A stretch of DNA of 64,000 bases from Arthrobacter sp. OY3WO11 (GTDB lineage Bacteria; Actinomycetota; Actinomycetes; Actinomycetales; Micrococcaceae): contig NZ_LWLP01000001.1 in the NCBI RefSeq assembly GCF_001641125.1, positions 1,208,503 through 1,272,502 of the forward strand, in the 5' to 3' direction. Of the stretch, positions 16,248-24,872 are shown piece by piece. The stretch's first letter is position 1. Each line of letters opens with the position of its first letter. A program made the position numbers and the translations under genes. The notes under the pieces are model-generated. The model saw only the letters and a program-made list of their open reading frames with translations, was not told the origin of the DNA and did no database searches.

Positions 16248-16985
16248 TTAGGCAGCACCGGGAACGCTTGCCGGCCGGTGCCGGGCGGGGTCGAAGTTGT
16301 CAAAGGACGAGGCTCCAATGAGGAAGATGCCCCGCTGCGGGATCCAGAAGCCGCCCAGCCGCGTCTGCACCCGCAGGGGCTCCAGGCTGCCGAGGTCCTG
16401 GCCGTTGAGCGAAGCCGAGCTCCGGGAAACGAACCACACCCGGCGGGGTTTCGCCCGGAAGCCCTGCCCGTTGGGGACGGCGCCCGTCAGCCCCAGCCGG
16501 CCCGCGCGGAGCACCGGACCGGAGGCGGCGCCCATGGCCTTCAGCACAGTCTCGTTCTCCAGGGCCGCGGCAGGCAGGGCCGACAGCACCGCCGTCATTG
16601 CACGGGTGACGGGCGTTGATGCCAGTTCAAGGTCCCAGGCCAGGTCAACGTCTCCGCCAATGCGGACGCTGAACGCCGAGTCGCCCGTCCAGGTGACCGT
16701 GATGGGGCATTGCACCGCAGCCTCCAAGGCGGCGCCGAAGTAGCGGGCGCAGGACACGGCGGGCGGTGCGTCGGCGTAGATGGTCCACGAGCCGGAGGGC
16801 CGGCGCAGCCAGACGGACCTGTATCCGGGCCCCACACTGGTCACGGGGAAACGCCGCATGGCCAGGACATGGCCGGAACTGAAGGAAAGGCCCATCACCC
16901 CGTAACCGGAAAACCGCTCATCATCCCCGGGCCCCAGGGCGGCACTTTGTTCAACTTCGAGGACCTGCGCCCGGATGCTCTTCAT
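16248..16985 (-). CDS. conserved hypothetical protein
   Basis: 245 residues, no signal peptide or membrane segment, no motif I recognise. The first half alternates short beta-like stretches (GYRSVWLRRPSGSWTIYAD) and the second half contains a helix with ALPAAALENETVLKAMG followed by a basic region. It has a good AGGAAG site before ATG 16985, so it is likely expressed. It is convergent with the glycosyltransferase gene (18 bp apart) and starts 31 bp after the stop of the CorC-type gene on the same strand, so the two may share a transcript. Confidence 0.65.
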   Translation of the reverse strand: MKSIRAQVLEVEQSAALGPGDDERFSGYGVMGLSFSSGHVLAMRRFPVTSVGPGYRSVWLRRPSGSWTIYADAPPAVSCARYFGAALEAAVQCPITVTWTGDSAFSVRIGGDVDLAWDLELASTPVTRAMTAVLSALPAAALENETVLKAMGAASGPVLRAGRLGLTGAVPNGQGFRAKPRRVWFVSRSSASLNGQDLGSLEPLRVQTRLGGFWIPQRGIFLIGASSFDNFDPARHRPASVPGAA

Positions 16986-17015
16986 GGCTTCCTGCCTCCA
17001 CCGTCAGCGGTGGCG

Positions 17016-18317
17016 TCAGTCTACGCCCGGCTGTTCTTCCGCGGGAGTCACCCGGATCCGGGAGATGCGCAGCCGGTCCATCGCCGTCACGGTGAGCACG
17101 TGGGCGGCCACCTCCACGCTGTCGCCCACCCGGGGGAGCCGGCCCAGCCGGTCGATCATGTACCCGGCCACGGTCTCGTAGTGGCCCTCCGGCAGTTCGA
17201 TGCCGGACGCTGTTTCGAACTCCTGCAGGATCAGGGCACCGTCCACGTCCACCGTCCCGTTGGCCCGGGTGACGCGGTCCTCGGCGTCCACGCCGGTGTC
17301 GTACTCGTCGTAGATCTCGCCCACCAGCTCCTCCACCAGGTCCTCCAGGGTGACGATGCCGTCCGTGCCGCCGTACTCGTCCACCACCAGCGCGATGTGC
17401 TGGCCCAGCCGGCGCATCCGGGACAGCGAGGGCAGCACCTTGTTGGTGCCCGGCAGCGGAAGGATCTCCCGCACAATGCCCCGCACCGGGCCGTCGTCGT
17501 ACGCTCCATCGCGGGGCATAAGGTCCCGGATGTGGACGAAGCCCAGGACGTCGTCGGGCGTTTTGTCCATGACGGGATAGCGCGAGAACGGGCCGTCCCG
17601 CACCATGCTGCGTGCCTCGCCGATAGTCATGCTGCCGTTAATGAAGGTCACCTCGGTGCGGGGGCGCATCACCTCCTGCAGTGAGCGCTCGCCGGCGCCG
17701 AACACGTCGTTGAGGATGCTGCGGCTGTGTTCCTCCAGCATGTCGCTCTCGGCCACCATGTCCCACAGTTCCTCGGAGCTGATGCTCTCCTGCTTGGCGT
17801 GGGGGTCGCCGCCGAAGAGCCGCACCACCGCGTCCGTGGAGACGGACAGCAGCCAGACGGCGGGCCGCATGATTTCGGAGAGGACGCCCAGCGGCGGGGC
17901 CAGGACCTTGGTGAAGCCGACGGCGCTCTGCATGGCAAGGCGCTTGGGCACCAGTTCGCCGAGCACCAGGGAAAGGTACGCCACCAACAGCGTCATGCCG
18001 ATGAAGGCGACGGGCTCGGCGGCGGAGCCGAAACCGATGCCTTCCAGGAGGGGCTCGACGTCCGGTGCGATGGTGGACGCGCCATAGGCGGCGGAGAAGA
18101 ATCCGGACAGGGTGACGCCGATCTGGACGGTGGACAGGAACCGGTTGGGGTTGCCCGCCAGTGCGGCGATCCGGGCCCCGCGCTTCCCGGACTTCTCCAT
18201 GCGGCGGACCTGGCTCTCGCGGAGGGACACCAGCGCCATCTCCGTGCCGGCGAACACCCCGCCCAGCAGCACAAAGAAGAGGACCAACAGAAAGTTGAGC
18301 AAGGTGTCGCTGTCCAT
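17016..18317 (-). CDS. CorC/HlyC-type CNNM-CBS domain protein
   Basis: 433 residues. A CNNM/DUF21 transmembrane domain with about four helices (1-200) contains GELVPKRLAMQ. A CBS pair follows (~215-335; RTEVTFINGSMTIGEA, DDVLGFVHIRDLM, ALVVDEYGGTDGIVTLEDLVEELVGEI), then a C-terminal CorC_HlyC domain. The family is linked to magnesium/cobalt efflux and related ion homeostasis; despite the name it is not shown to be a haemolysin. No ribosome site; TAGTGT on the coding strand lies 6 nt before the ATG (18324-18329), again leaderless-like. Confidence 0.9.
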   Translation of the reverse strand: MDSDTLLNFLLVLFFVLLGGVFAGTEMALVSLRESQVRRMEKSGKRGARIAALAGNPNRFLSTVQIGVTLSGFFSAAYGASTIAPDVEPLLEGIGFGSAAEPVAFIGMTLLVAYLSLVLGELVPKRLAMQSAVGFTKVLAPPLGVLSEIMRPAVWLLSVSTDAVVRLFGGDPHAKQESISSEELWDMVAESDMLEEHSRSILNDVFGAGERSLQEVMRPRTEVTFINGSMTIGEARSMVRDGPFSRYPVMDKTPDDVLGFVHIRDLMPRDGAYDDGPVRGIVREILPLPGTNKVLPSLSRMRRLGQHIALVVDEYGGTDGIVTLEDLVEELVGEIYDEYDTGVDAEDRVTRANGTVDVDGALILQEFETASGIELPEGHYETVAGYMIDRLGRLPRVGDSVEVAAHVLTVTAMDRLRISRIRVTPAEEQPGVD

Positions 18318-18387
18318 GATCAGACACTACCGAATGGCGCCGCGCGGGTTACGCTCCGGGGCTTTGCGGCGTATGGTCTGAGGGACC

Positions 18388-18963
18388 ATGACTGAACAGC
18401 AACCCTATGAGCTCGTGAGGCGCTACCCGCACTTCGAGCTGCGCCGCTATCCCGCCTACGTTGTGGCGGAAGTCCAGGTCAACGCGACCTTTGACCGTGC
18501 CGGAAACGCTGCTTTCCGGCACCTCTTCAACTACATCAGCGGCAGCAACACCGCACGGCAGAAGCTTGCCATGACGGCGCCCGTCATCCAGGCGCCGGGG
18601 GTTTCGCAGAAGCTGGCGATGACCGCCCCCGTGCTCCAGAGCGGCCCGCTGCAGGGCGGTGCACCCACTGGTTTTGCGGTGGCTTTTGTGCTGCCCGCGG
18701 GCCTCACTGCAGAGACGGCGCCCGTGCCGCAGAATCCCGACGTGGCAATCCGTCCGGTCCCCGGCTCCCTTGCCGCGGTTGTCCGGTTTTCGGGCAGCGG
18801 TTCGGAGGCTGCGTTTGCCCGGCACAACGAGGGGCTGCAGGCAGCGTTGAACCTGGTAGGGCTGACGACGGTGGGACCGCCCCGGTTTGCCCGCTTTGAT
18901 CCGCCGTTCAAGCCGTGGTTCCTCCGCCACAACGAGGTGCTGCAGGACGTCGCGGACGCGTAA
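18388..18963 (+). CDS. SOUL haem-binding family protein
   Basis: 191 residues, a complete SOUL domain: YELVRRYPHFELRRYPAYVVAE at the start, the repeated KLAMTAPV motif (two copies at ~65 and ~78) and a C-terminal DPPFKPWFLRHNEVL. SOUL proteins bind haem or tetrapyrroles weakly; the bacterial role is unclear. The ATG overlaps an imperfect palindrome ATGGTC-N5-GACCAT (18373-18389), which could be an operator. It is divergent from the CorC gene across only 70 bp. Confidence 0.9.
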   Translation: MTEQQPYELVRRYPHFELRRYPAYVVAEVQVNATFDRAGNAAFRHLFNYISGSNTARQKLAMTAPVIQAPGVSQKLAMTAPVLQSGPLQGGAPTGFAVAFVLPAGLTAETAPVPQNPDVAIRPVPGSLAAVVRFSGSGSEAAFARHNEGLQAALNLVGLTTVGPPRFARFDPPFKPWFLRHNEVLQDVADA

Positions 18964-18971
18964 GGAAAGGA

Positions 18972-18999
18972 CGACGGCGGACGCCGCATGCCGCCGTCG
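18972..18999. repeat. inverted repeat of the dispersed CGACGGCGG family
   Basis: CGACGGCGG (18972-18980) and CCGCCGTCG (18991-18999) are perfect complements around a 10-nt loop, 9 bp after the SOUL stop and between convergent genes. It may serve as the terminator for both. Confidence 0.55.
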
Positions 19000-19056
19000 G
19001 ACCCGCCCTTCGTGGTTCATGCCTTAGCCAGGAGTGCGCTGGTCAGGGAGCGTCGA

Positions 19057-19488
19057 TCAGGACGCCCGGTCCTTCGCCAGGAACCGGCGCAGGACCGTGG
19101 CCGTCAGCCAGGTGACCAGGCTGCAGGCAGCGGCGCCCCACAAGATGTCCGTCACGGCGACGACGGCGGTGAAGTCCTTGAGCACGGCGAACGCGGTCAG
19201 CGCCCAGGTGGCGTAGGTGAAGAAGCCGAACAGCGCCGCTCCCGTGACCCGCTGCCGCAGGGTGGCGTGGGCGTCGTTGGGCCGGACACCGTAGTGCACC
19301 ATCCCGGCCACGAAGATGAGGTAGAAGGCCACCGCGCCGGCAGCGTTGGGCCTGGGGGCGATCAGGTGGCCGATCTGGCTTTGGTAGAGGTTGCTCGCCA
19401 CGAAGCTGATCCAGACGAGGTCCAGCACGGCGAAGATCGCGGCGGTGACCGCGTAGGAAATCAGCCATCTCTTGGTCCGGGTGTTCAT
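19057..19488 (-). CDS. DUF2177 family membrane protein
   Basis: 143 residues with four membrane segments and DUF2177 motifs: ISYAVTAAIFAVLDLVWISFVA near the start, then NAAGAVAFYLIFVAGMV and GFFTYATWALTAFAVLKDF. Function is unknown; family members often sit with fatty-acid or sterol genes. It overlaps the acyl-CoA ligase gene by 4 bp (19485-19488) and has AAGGAG before the ATG, so it is the third gene of the MarR-ligase operon. Confidence 0.85.
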   Translation of the reverse strand: MNTRTKRWLISYAVTAAIFAVLDLVWISFVASNLYQSQIGHLIAPRPNAAGAVAFYLIFVAGMVHYGVRPNDAHATLRQRVTGAALFGFFTYATWALTAFAVLKDFTAVVAVTDILWGAAACSLVTWLTATVLRRFLAKDRAS

Positions 19489-21353
19489 GCTTGGCTCCTT
19501 GACTCGGCGTAGAGGTTCTCCACGATGTGGCGGGCGCGTTCGGTGAACGCGGTGCGTTTGAGTTTCATGGTGGGAGTGACCATTCCGTTGGCCTCACTGA
19601 GGTCTGCCAGGAGCAGCACGAATTTGCGCACCTGCTCGGAGCGGGCCAGCTTCGCGTTGGCGGCACTGACCGCCTTGCCGATGGTGCTGAGGAGGCGCGC
19701 GTCCTCGATCTGGACGGCACCGCCGTCGTCCGGGATCCGCAGCCCGTCGAGATCGGCGATGCCCTCGCGCTCGGCCCACGCCGTGACGGACTCGGGGTCC
19801 AGCAGCACCAGCCCGCCCAGGTACGGTTTGCCCTCGCCCACCATGACGGCGTGGGCCACCAGGGGATCGCCCTCCACGTAGCCTTCCCAGATGGCCGGGG
19901 TGACGGTCTTGCCGCCGGCCGTGACAATCACGTCCTTGATCCGGCCCTTGAGGGTAAGCCGCCCCAGCTTATCCAGCTCGCCGAGGTCCCCTGTGCGGAA
20001 GTATCCGTCCGTGAACGCGTCCTGGTTGTCCGCTGGCCTGCGGTAGCCGGCGAACACGCCCACGCCGCGGGCCAGCACCTCGCCCCGGTCCGAGATGCGC
20101 ACGGTGGTTCCGGGCGTCGGAACGCCCACCGTTCCGGCGCTGATGGCGCCGGGCATGTTCCCGGTCAGCGGCGCGGTGGTTTCCGTGAGGCCGTAGCCCT
20201 CGATGACGGGCAGGCCCAGGCCGCGGAAAAACAGGGACAGCTCGGCATCCAGCGCGGCGGCGCCGGAGAGCAGGTAGTCCAGGCGGCCGCCCACCAGCGC
20301 GCGGAGCCGGGCGTAGAAAAGGCGGTTGAACACGGCGTGCCGCGCACGCAGGCCGAACGGGGCGCGGACGGACGGGTCGGCGTCGTGCGCTTCCGCGAAC
20401 CGGCCGTATTCGACGGCGGTGCGCTGCGCCGCTGCCCACACCCGGCCCAGGTGTTTCTTTGCCGCGGCGGCGGCAGCGGACGCCTGGATCTTCTGCAGCA
20501 CGCGGGGGACCACCACCAGGAACGTGGGCTTCAGGACGCCGAGGGCGGGCACCACGTCCTTGGGGTCGGACAGGTGGGCGATGCGCATGCCGTTGGCCAG
20601 GCAGATCAGCTGCAGGCCGCGGGCCAGCACGTGGGCCATGGGCAGGAAGATCACGGTGTTGCCGCCTTCGCGGACCACGCCCGTGTAGGCGGCGCCCACG
20701 TTCAGCACCTGGCCCATAAAGTTGCCGTGGGTGATCAGGGCGCCCTTGGGAGCGGCGGTGGTGCCGGAGGTGTAGACGATGGTGGCCACCGAGTCGAGGT
20801 CCGGCAGCAGGCGCCGCTCCTCAACGGTGCTGTCCGGGACGGCGGCGCCGCGCTTAGTCAGCTCGGCAAGATCCGCGCCGGGACGTGCGTCCATGGTCCA
20901 GACGCCCAGGCTTGTCCGCCCGGTCTCTTCAAAGCCCTGGTCCAGCAGGAGGGCATGCCCGGCGGTGCCGGCGATGGCCAGGCGGACGGCGGCGTCATCC
21001 AGGACCGCGGCCACCTGGGGCAGGGCGGAGGTTTCGTAAACGGGGACCACGACGGCGGCGGCGAACCACGCTGCCATGTCCGCCACTGCCCATTCGTACC
21101 GGGTGGGGGACATGATGGCGACGGACTCACCGGGCTGCAGGCCGGCGGCGATGAGGCCTTTGGCCAGGGCGCGCACTTCCTCGACGAACTGCCGGGTGGT
21201 CACCTGGCGCCACGGATCCGTGATGGCGCCTCCCAGGGTCCGCACCTCGAACGCAACGTGGTCCGGGGACGTCCGGAACCGCTGCATCAGCAGCTCCGTG
21301 GCGTTGCGGTGGCTGGACGGCTCAACCAGCAGCGGGGTGGAGAACTCTTTCAA
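19485..21353 (-). CDS. long-chain fatty-acid-CoA ligase (AMP-binding)
   Basis: 622 residues, ANL superfamily. The P-loop motif TIVYTSGTTAAPKGALITHGN lies near 190-210, IEGYGLTETTAPL near 375-387, a YFRTGDLGELDKLGRLTLKGRIKD hinge near 450-475 and a catalytic Lys in the C-terminal region. It activates long-chain fatty acids to acyl-CoA through acyl-AMP; the length and the FAD15-like N-terminus (WRQVTTRQFVEEVRALAKGL) suit a membrane-associated long-chain enzyme. The start is TTG 21353, overlapping the MarR stop by 4 bp (TTGA). Regulation by the MarR protein encoded just upstream is likely. Confidence 0.9.
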   Translation of the reverse strand: MKEFSTPLLVEPSSHRNATELLMQRFRTSPDHVAFEVRTLGGAITDPWRQVTTRQFVEEVRALAKGLIAAGLQPGESVAIMSPTRYEWAVADMAAWFAAAVVVPVYETSALPQVAAVLDDAAVRLAIAGTAGHALLLDQGFEETGRTSLGVWTMDARPGADLAELTKRGAAVPDSTVEERRLLPDLDSVATIVYTSGTTAAPKGALITHGNFMGQVLNVGAAYTGVVREGGNTVIFLPMAHVLARGLQLICLANGMRIAHLSDPKDVVPALGVLKPTFLVVVPRVLQKIQASAAAAAAKKHLGRVWAAAQRTAVEYGRFAEAHDADPSVRAPFGLRARHAVFNRLFYARLRALVGGRLDYLLSGAAALDAELSLFFRGLGLPVIEGYGLTETTAPLTGNMPGAISAGTVGVPTPGTTVRISDRGEVLARGVGVFAGYRRPADNQDAFTDGYFRTGDLGELDKLGRLTLKGRIKDVIVTAGGKTVTPAIWEGYVEGDPLVAHAVMVGEGKPYLGGLVLLDPESVTAWAEREGIADLDGLRIPDDGGAVQIEDARLLSTIGKAVSAANAKLARSEQVRKFVLLLADLSEANGMVTPTMKLKRTAFTERARHIVENLYAESRSQA

Positions 21354-21811
21354 GCGGTGTCCTTTGTCGAAAGGGTGTGCAGGTGGTCCTTCATCAGGAG
21401 ATGGGCGGCCTGGAGGAAATCGGCCACGGCGTCCTGCTGGGCGCCGGGCAGCGATTCGATGTGCCGGTTGGTGGCGTCCATGAGGGGCCGCATCAGGTGC
21501 ATGATGTCCCGGGAAGCGGCGGCGGTGGCAGTGACATGGACATGGCGGCGGTCCCCTTCACCGCGGAGGCGTTCGGCGTAGCCGCGGGTTTGCAGCCGGT
21601 TGACGATCGCGGTGGTGGTGGCGGCCGTGGTGCCTAGCTCCGCAGCGAGGTTTCCCACCGTCATGGGCCCGGACTGGGACAGGGCCGAGAGGGCGCGGTA
21701 ATCGGTGAGGTTCAGCCTCAGCCTGCCTGCCACTTCGCGTTCGGTCTCGTTGGCCAGTGCCAGCACAGCCCGAAGCGCGACGGCGGCCGGATGGTACTTC
21801 CGTGTGCTCAT
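21350..21811 (-). CDS. MarR family transcriptional regulator
   Basis: 153 residues with a winged helix: LSALSQSGPMTVGNLAAELG then TTAATTTAIVNRLQTRGYAERLRGEGDRRHVHV (wing). It is the first gene of the operon with the acyl-CoA ligase and DUF2177 genes, so it probably represses fatty-acid activation genes and responds to an acyl ligand. GGAGAGGAGG lies before ATG 21811. An unusually AT-rich divergent promoter region (about 21831-21880) separates it from the DUF1295 gene. Confidence 0.9.
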   Translation of the reverse strand: MSTRKYHPAAVALRAVLALANETEREVAGRLRLNLTDYRALSALSQSGPMTVGNLAAELGTTAATTTAIVNRLQTRGYAERLRGEGDRRHVHVTATAAASRDIMHLMRPLMDATNRHIESLPGAQQDAVADFLQAAHLLMKDHLHTLSTKDTA

Positions 21812-21830
21812 GTACCTCCTCTCCTTCGCT

Positions 21831-21880
21831 AGTCTATATAGTAATTAGATAAGCTTGTAATCAAATCAGTTTGAATAGGC
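21831..21880. promoter_or_regulatory. AT-rich divergent promoter/operator region of the MarR operon
   Basis: A 50-bp AT-rich patch in otherwise GC-rich DNA, between the MarR gene and the DUF1295 gene. It contains TATATA, an ATTA-N10-TAAT partial dyad around AAGCTT (about 21844-21861) and a TAGACT hexamer on the minus strand. It is a plausible MarR site plus promoters; the exact operator is uncertain. Confidence 0.4.
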
Positions 21881-21935
21881 GGTTGCGCCGGTGCCCTGCG
21901 CGGCTTCCGGCCCGGCGTGGGAAAGGAACATCCTC

Positions 21936-22802
21936 ATGAAGGATTCGGACCGTAAGGCGCTCATCATTTTTGTGGTTTCGGTGCTGGTGGGGGCGCTCGT
22001 CGCCGTTGCCGGCAGCCAGGGTGGTGCCACCGTGGGCGGTTTCCCGCTCTTTGCACTGGGGGTGGCAGCGGCGTTCCTCATCCAGTGGCTGGCCTTTATC
22101 CCCGCGTTCAAGGCGCAGACCGAGAAGTACTATGACCTCACCGGCGCCCTGACCTACATTGGCATCACCGTCCTCCTGGTCCTGCTGACTCCGGGCGTTG
22201 ACGCGCGGGGGCTGCTGCTGGCTGCCATGGTGGTGGTGTGGGCCCTGCGGCTGGGAAGCTTCCTGTTCCGCCGCGTCAGCAAGCACGGCAAGGACGACCG
22301 CTTCGACGAGATCAAGCCGTCCTTCTTCCGCTTCCTAAACACCTGGACCGTGCAGGGCCTCTGGGTTGTCCTCACCGCGGCCGCCGCCTGGATCGCGATT
22401 ACTTCCGCTACCCGGGTGGGCCTGGACTGGTGGGCGCTGGCGGGCTTCCTGGTGTGGGCTGTGGGTTTCGGCATCGAGGCGGTGGCGGACAGCCAGAAGG
22501 GCCGCTTCAAGGCGGACCCTGCTAATGAGGGCAGGTTCATCTCCACGGGCCTGTGGTCCAAGTCCCGCCACCCCAACTACTTCGGCGAGATTGTGCTCTG
22601 GATCGGCGTGCTCCTGATTGCCGTGCCGGTGCTGGAGGGCTGGCAGTGGGTGGCCCTGCTGTCCCCGGTCTTCGTGGCCTTGCTGCTGATCAAGGGCAGC
22701 GGCGTGCCGCTTTTGGAAGCCAAGGCGGACAAGAAGTGGGGCGGCGAGCCCGACTATGAGGCGTACAAGAAGAACACGCCAGTCCTGATTCCGAAGCTCT
22801 AG
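21936..22802 (+). CDS. DUF1295 / steroid 5-alpha-reductase-like membrane protein
   Basis: 288 residues with six or seven membrane segments. The C-terminus has the family signature: FISTGLWSKSRHPNYFGEI near 216-234 (conserved His-Pro-Asn-Tyr) and EAKADKKWGGEPDYEAYKK near the end. Family members resemble NADPH-dependent steroid or isoprenylcysteine-type enzymes, but most bacterial ones are uncharacterised. ATG 21936 follows AAAGGA (21922-21927). It is divergent from the MarR-acyl-CoA ligase operon, which hints at lipid metabolism. Confidence 0.85.
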   Translation: MKDSDRKALIIFVVSVLVGALVAVAGSQGGATVGGFPLFALGVAAAFLIQWLAFIPAFKAQTEKYYDLTGALTYIGITVLLVLLTPGVDARGLLLAAMVVVWALRLGSFLFRRVSKHGKDDRFDEIKPSFFRFLNTWTVQGLWVVLTAAAAWIAITSATRVGLDWWALAGFLVWAVGFGIEAVADSQKGRFKADPANEGRFISTGLWSKSRHPNYFGEIVLWIGVLLIAVPVLEGWQWVALLSPVFVALLLIKGSGVPLLEAKADKKWGGEPDYEAYKKNTPVLIPKL

Positions 22803-22880
22803 CTAACTTCTCGGGGGCCCGGCTGCTGATAGGGGCGCTGGGCCCTAGCTCTGGCTGTCCGCGGTGGGTACGGTGTCCGC

Positions 22881-23216
22881 ATGCAGAAGATATCGATTGA
22901 TGCCCTGGCCCGCCAGCAGCTCGAGGCGGCGGTGGCGGCTCCCAGCGGGCGGGCGGCGGACACGGCCTTCGGCGGCCATGAAAAGAAGCTGCGCCAGACG
23001 GTCATGGCCTTCCGTGCCGGCACTCAGCTGAGCGAGCATCAGAATCCCGGCGAGGCCACGGTCTACGTGATCAGGGGATCGGTTTGGCTGAAGGCTGGCG
23101 GTGAGGCGTGGCAGGGCAAGGCCGGGGACCTCCTGATCGTCCCGGACGGGCTGCACAGCCTGGAGGCGGAGGAGGACTCGGCGGTGCTGTTCACCGTGGT
23201 CAAGACCGACCGGTAG
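22881..23216 (+). CDS. small cupin protein
   Basis: 111 residues, a single cupin_2 barrel: LSEHQNPGEATVYVIRGSVWLKAGGE for motif 1 and GDLLIVPDGLHSLEAEEDSAVLF for motif 2, with candidate metal ligands His near 55, Glu near 60 and His near 91. Function is unknown. There is no ribosome site; TACGGT (22869-22874) lies 6 nt before the ATG, fitting leaderless translation. Its last 17 bp overlap the 3' end of the convergent serine-hydrolase gene. Confidence 0.8.
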   Translation: MQKISIDALARQQLEAAVAAPSGRAADTAFGGHEKKLRQTVMAFRAGTQLSEHQNPGEATVYVIRGSVWLKAGGEAWQGKAGDLLIVPDGLHSLEAEEDSAVLFTVVKTDR

Positions 23217-24780
23217 TTTCGGTGCGGCGCAGCCGCGCGAGCAGCCACACCGTTCGCGGGACGGACCAGGCGAGGGCCAGCCCGAGCACCGGCACCAGCG
23301 AGACGCCGACGTCGGGGAACTGCCGGATGATGACGGCCAGGTGGGTGTCGAACCGGGCAGGGGCGTAGGCGAAGCAGAGCCAGAGGGCGAAGCCGTCCAG
23401 GGCGAGCGCAGCCGTGCCCAGGGCCAAGGGCGTCAGCCGGCGGTTGGAAGCGGACGGCCCGCGGAGCAGGAAGCGCAGCACAAGCCACAGGCTCAGCAGC
23501 TCCGCCAACAGCAGAGCCAACGCAACGGCCCAGCTGTACTGCTGCAGCCAGTCCTCGTGGATCACAGCGGCCACCGGTTCCTGCCCGTGCAGGATCCGCA
23601 GGATGTTGGTGTCGATGGCCTTGAGCCGGGACGGTGCGGCGGTGTCATTGCCGTTCACCACCAGAGCGACGCCCAGGCCGGAAGCCGGAACCAGGGCCAG
23701 GTAAGTATGGCTGTTGCCCCATTCGCCCTGGTGCTCAACGAGCAGCGGCAGCTCCGTGTCCGGAACCGGTGCGCTTGAGGGGTCGACGGACTCCACGAGC
23801 GGCCGGGTGAACCAGCCCATGGCGTACCCCTTGGACCCGTCCACCCTCACCCGGGATTCAAACATCGCCGCCACACTCGAAGGCCCAAGGATCCGGGCAT
23901 CACCGTACCGGCCGCCGTCGAGCAGTGCTGTCAGCCCGTTGCCCAGGTCCTCAGCGGAGGCGTACAGCGTGCTGGACGGCATCCCGGCGATGGGAGCAGG
24001 GACGTCGGTCTGGAGCCAGAACGAGCTGAACCACCGGGAGTGGCCCGCGGCCATGTTGTCTTCCAGGGCAGCAGCCCGGGTGGGATGGCTGTGGACCATG
24101 CTTAGCGGCCCGAACACGTGCTCCTCCAAATAGTCCCCGAAGGGCTCGCCGGAAACGGCCTGCACCAGGACGCCCAGAATGTTGAAGTTGGCGCTCGCGT
24201 AGTGGAAGACCCTGCCCGGTTCGCCTGCCAGGGGAGCGTCCGCAAGGGCGCGGACTGCTTCCTCCAGCGCTTTCGGGTCCTGTGAGCGGGAGGCCTCGAA
24301 AGCGGTGTCCCGCGAACTCATGCCGCTGGCCTGATGGAGCAAGTGCCTGACGGTGATGGCCCCCGAACGCGGGTCATCAAGCGTGAACCACGGCAGGTAG
24401 GTCTGCACGGGTTCATCCAGGCGCAGCCGCCCGGCCTCCACCTGCTGCATCACGGCGATGGCGGTGAAGGACTTGCTGGTGGAGGCCAGCAGGACCGGCG
24501 TCTGCGCGGTCATGGGCCGTCCGGAATCGTCAGCCCGGCCAAACGCGGCTGAGTGCACGCGGGCATTGTCACGGACGACCGCGATGGCGGCGCCAGGAAG
24601 GCCGAGCGTCTCCATCTGTTCCCGGAGGAACGAGTCCACGGCCTGGTATTCCTGCCCATGCCGGGCGGACGGGGCGTGGACGACGCCGGGCTCGAGTGGC
24701 GGGGGAGCGGCACCACCGAGCGTGGCTGCCGGCAGGAGGCACGCCAGGAGGCAGCGCCCTAACCACGAGATAGTCCGCAT
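23200..24780 (-). CDS. serine hydrolase, beta-lactamase/PBP4* family, with membrane C-terminus
   Basis: 526 residues. A signal peptide (1-25) precedes a class C beta-lactamase-like domain (~45-385) with the S-x-x-K motif ASTSKS (catalytic Ser100, Lys103), a Tyr motif in FHYASANFNILG, and a VEHQGEWGNSHTYLAL segment in place of the third motif (HxG: EHQGEWG). Four hydrophobic segments follow (~405-520), tethering the enzyme to the membrane. It is a D-Ala-D-Ala carboxypeptidase/esterase-type protein facing outwards rather than a proven beta-lactamase. Confidence 0.85.
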   Translation of the reverse strand: MRTISWLGRCLLACLLPAATLGGAAPPPLEPGVVHAPSARHGQEYQAVDSFLREQMETLGLPGAAIAVVRDNARVHSAAFGRADDSGRPMTAQTPVLLASTSKSFTAIAVMQQVEAGRLRLDEPVQTYLPWFTLDDPRSGAITVRHLLHQASGMSSRDTAFEASRSQDPKALEEAVRALADAPLAGEPGRVFHYASANFNILGVLVQAVSGEPFGDYLEEHVFGPLSMVHSHPTRAAALEDNMAAGHSRWFSSFWLQTDVPAPIAGMPSSTLYASAEDLGNGLTALLDGGRYGDARILGPSSVAAMFESRVRVDGSKGYAMGWFTRPLVESVDPSSAPVPDTELPLLVEHQGEWGNSHTYLALVPASGLGVALVVNGNDTAAPSRLKAIDTNILRILHGQEPVAAVIHEDWLQQYSWAVALALLLAELLSLWLVLRFLLRGPSASNRRLTPLALGTAALALDGFALWLCFAYAPARFDTHLAVIIRQFPDVGVSLVPVLGLALAWSVPRTVWLLARLRRTETTGRS

Positions 24781-24872
24781 GGCTGCACCTGCTTCGGCCC
24801 GACCGTCCTTTCACGGTAGGGCGTGGCGGAAGTGAAAACAATGAGGGCGGGCGCCTTGGCCGGGCTTTCGCT

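Noticed and set aside
17016..18317. Haemolysin
   Set aside because: The CNNM-CBS-CorC_HlyC architecture is that of ion-homeostasis proteins; the name is historical.
19527..21581. 684-codon plus-strand open frame over the acyl-CoA ligase
   Set aside because: Antisense shadow; the minus strand encodes a complete AMP-binding enzyme with all motifs.
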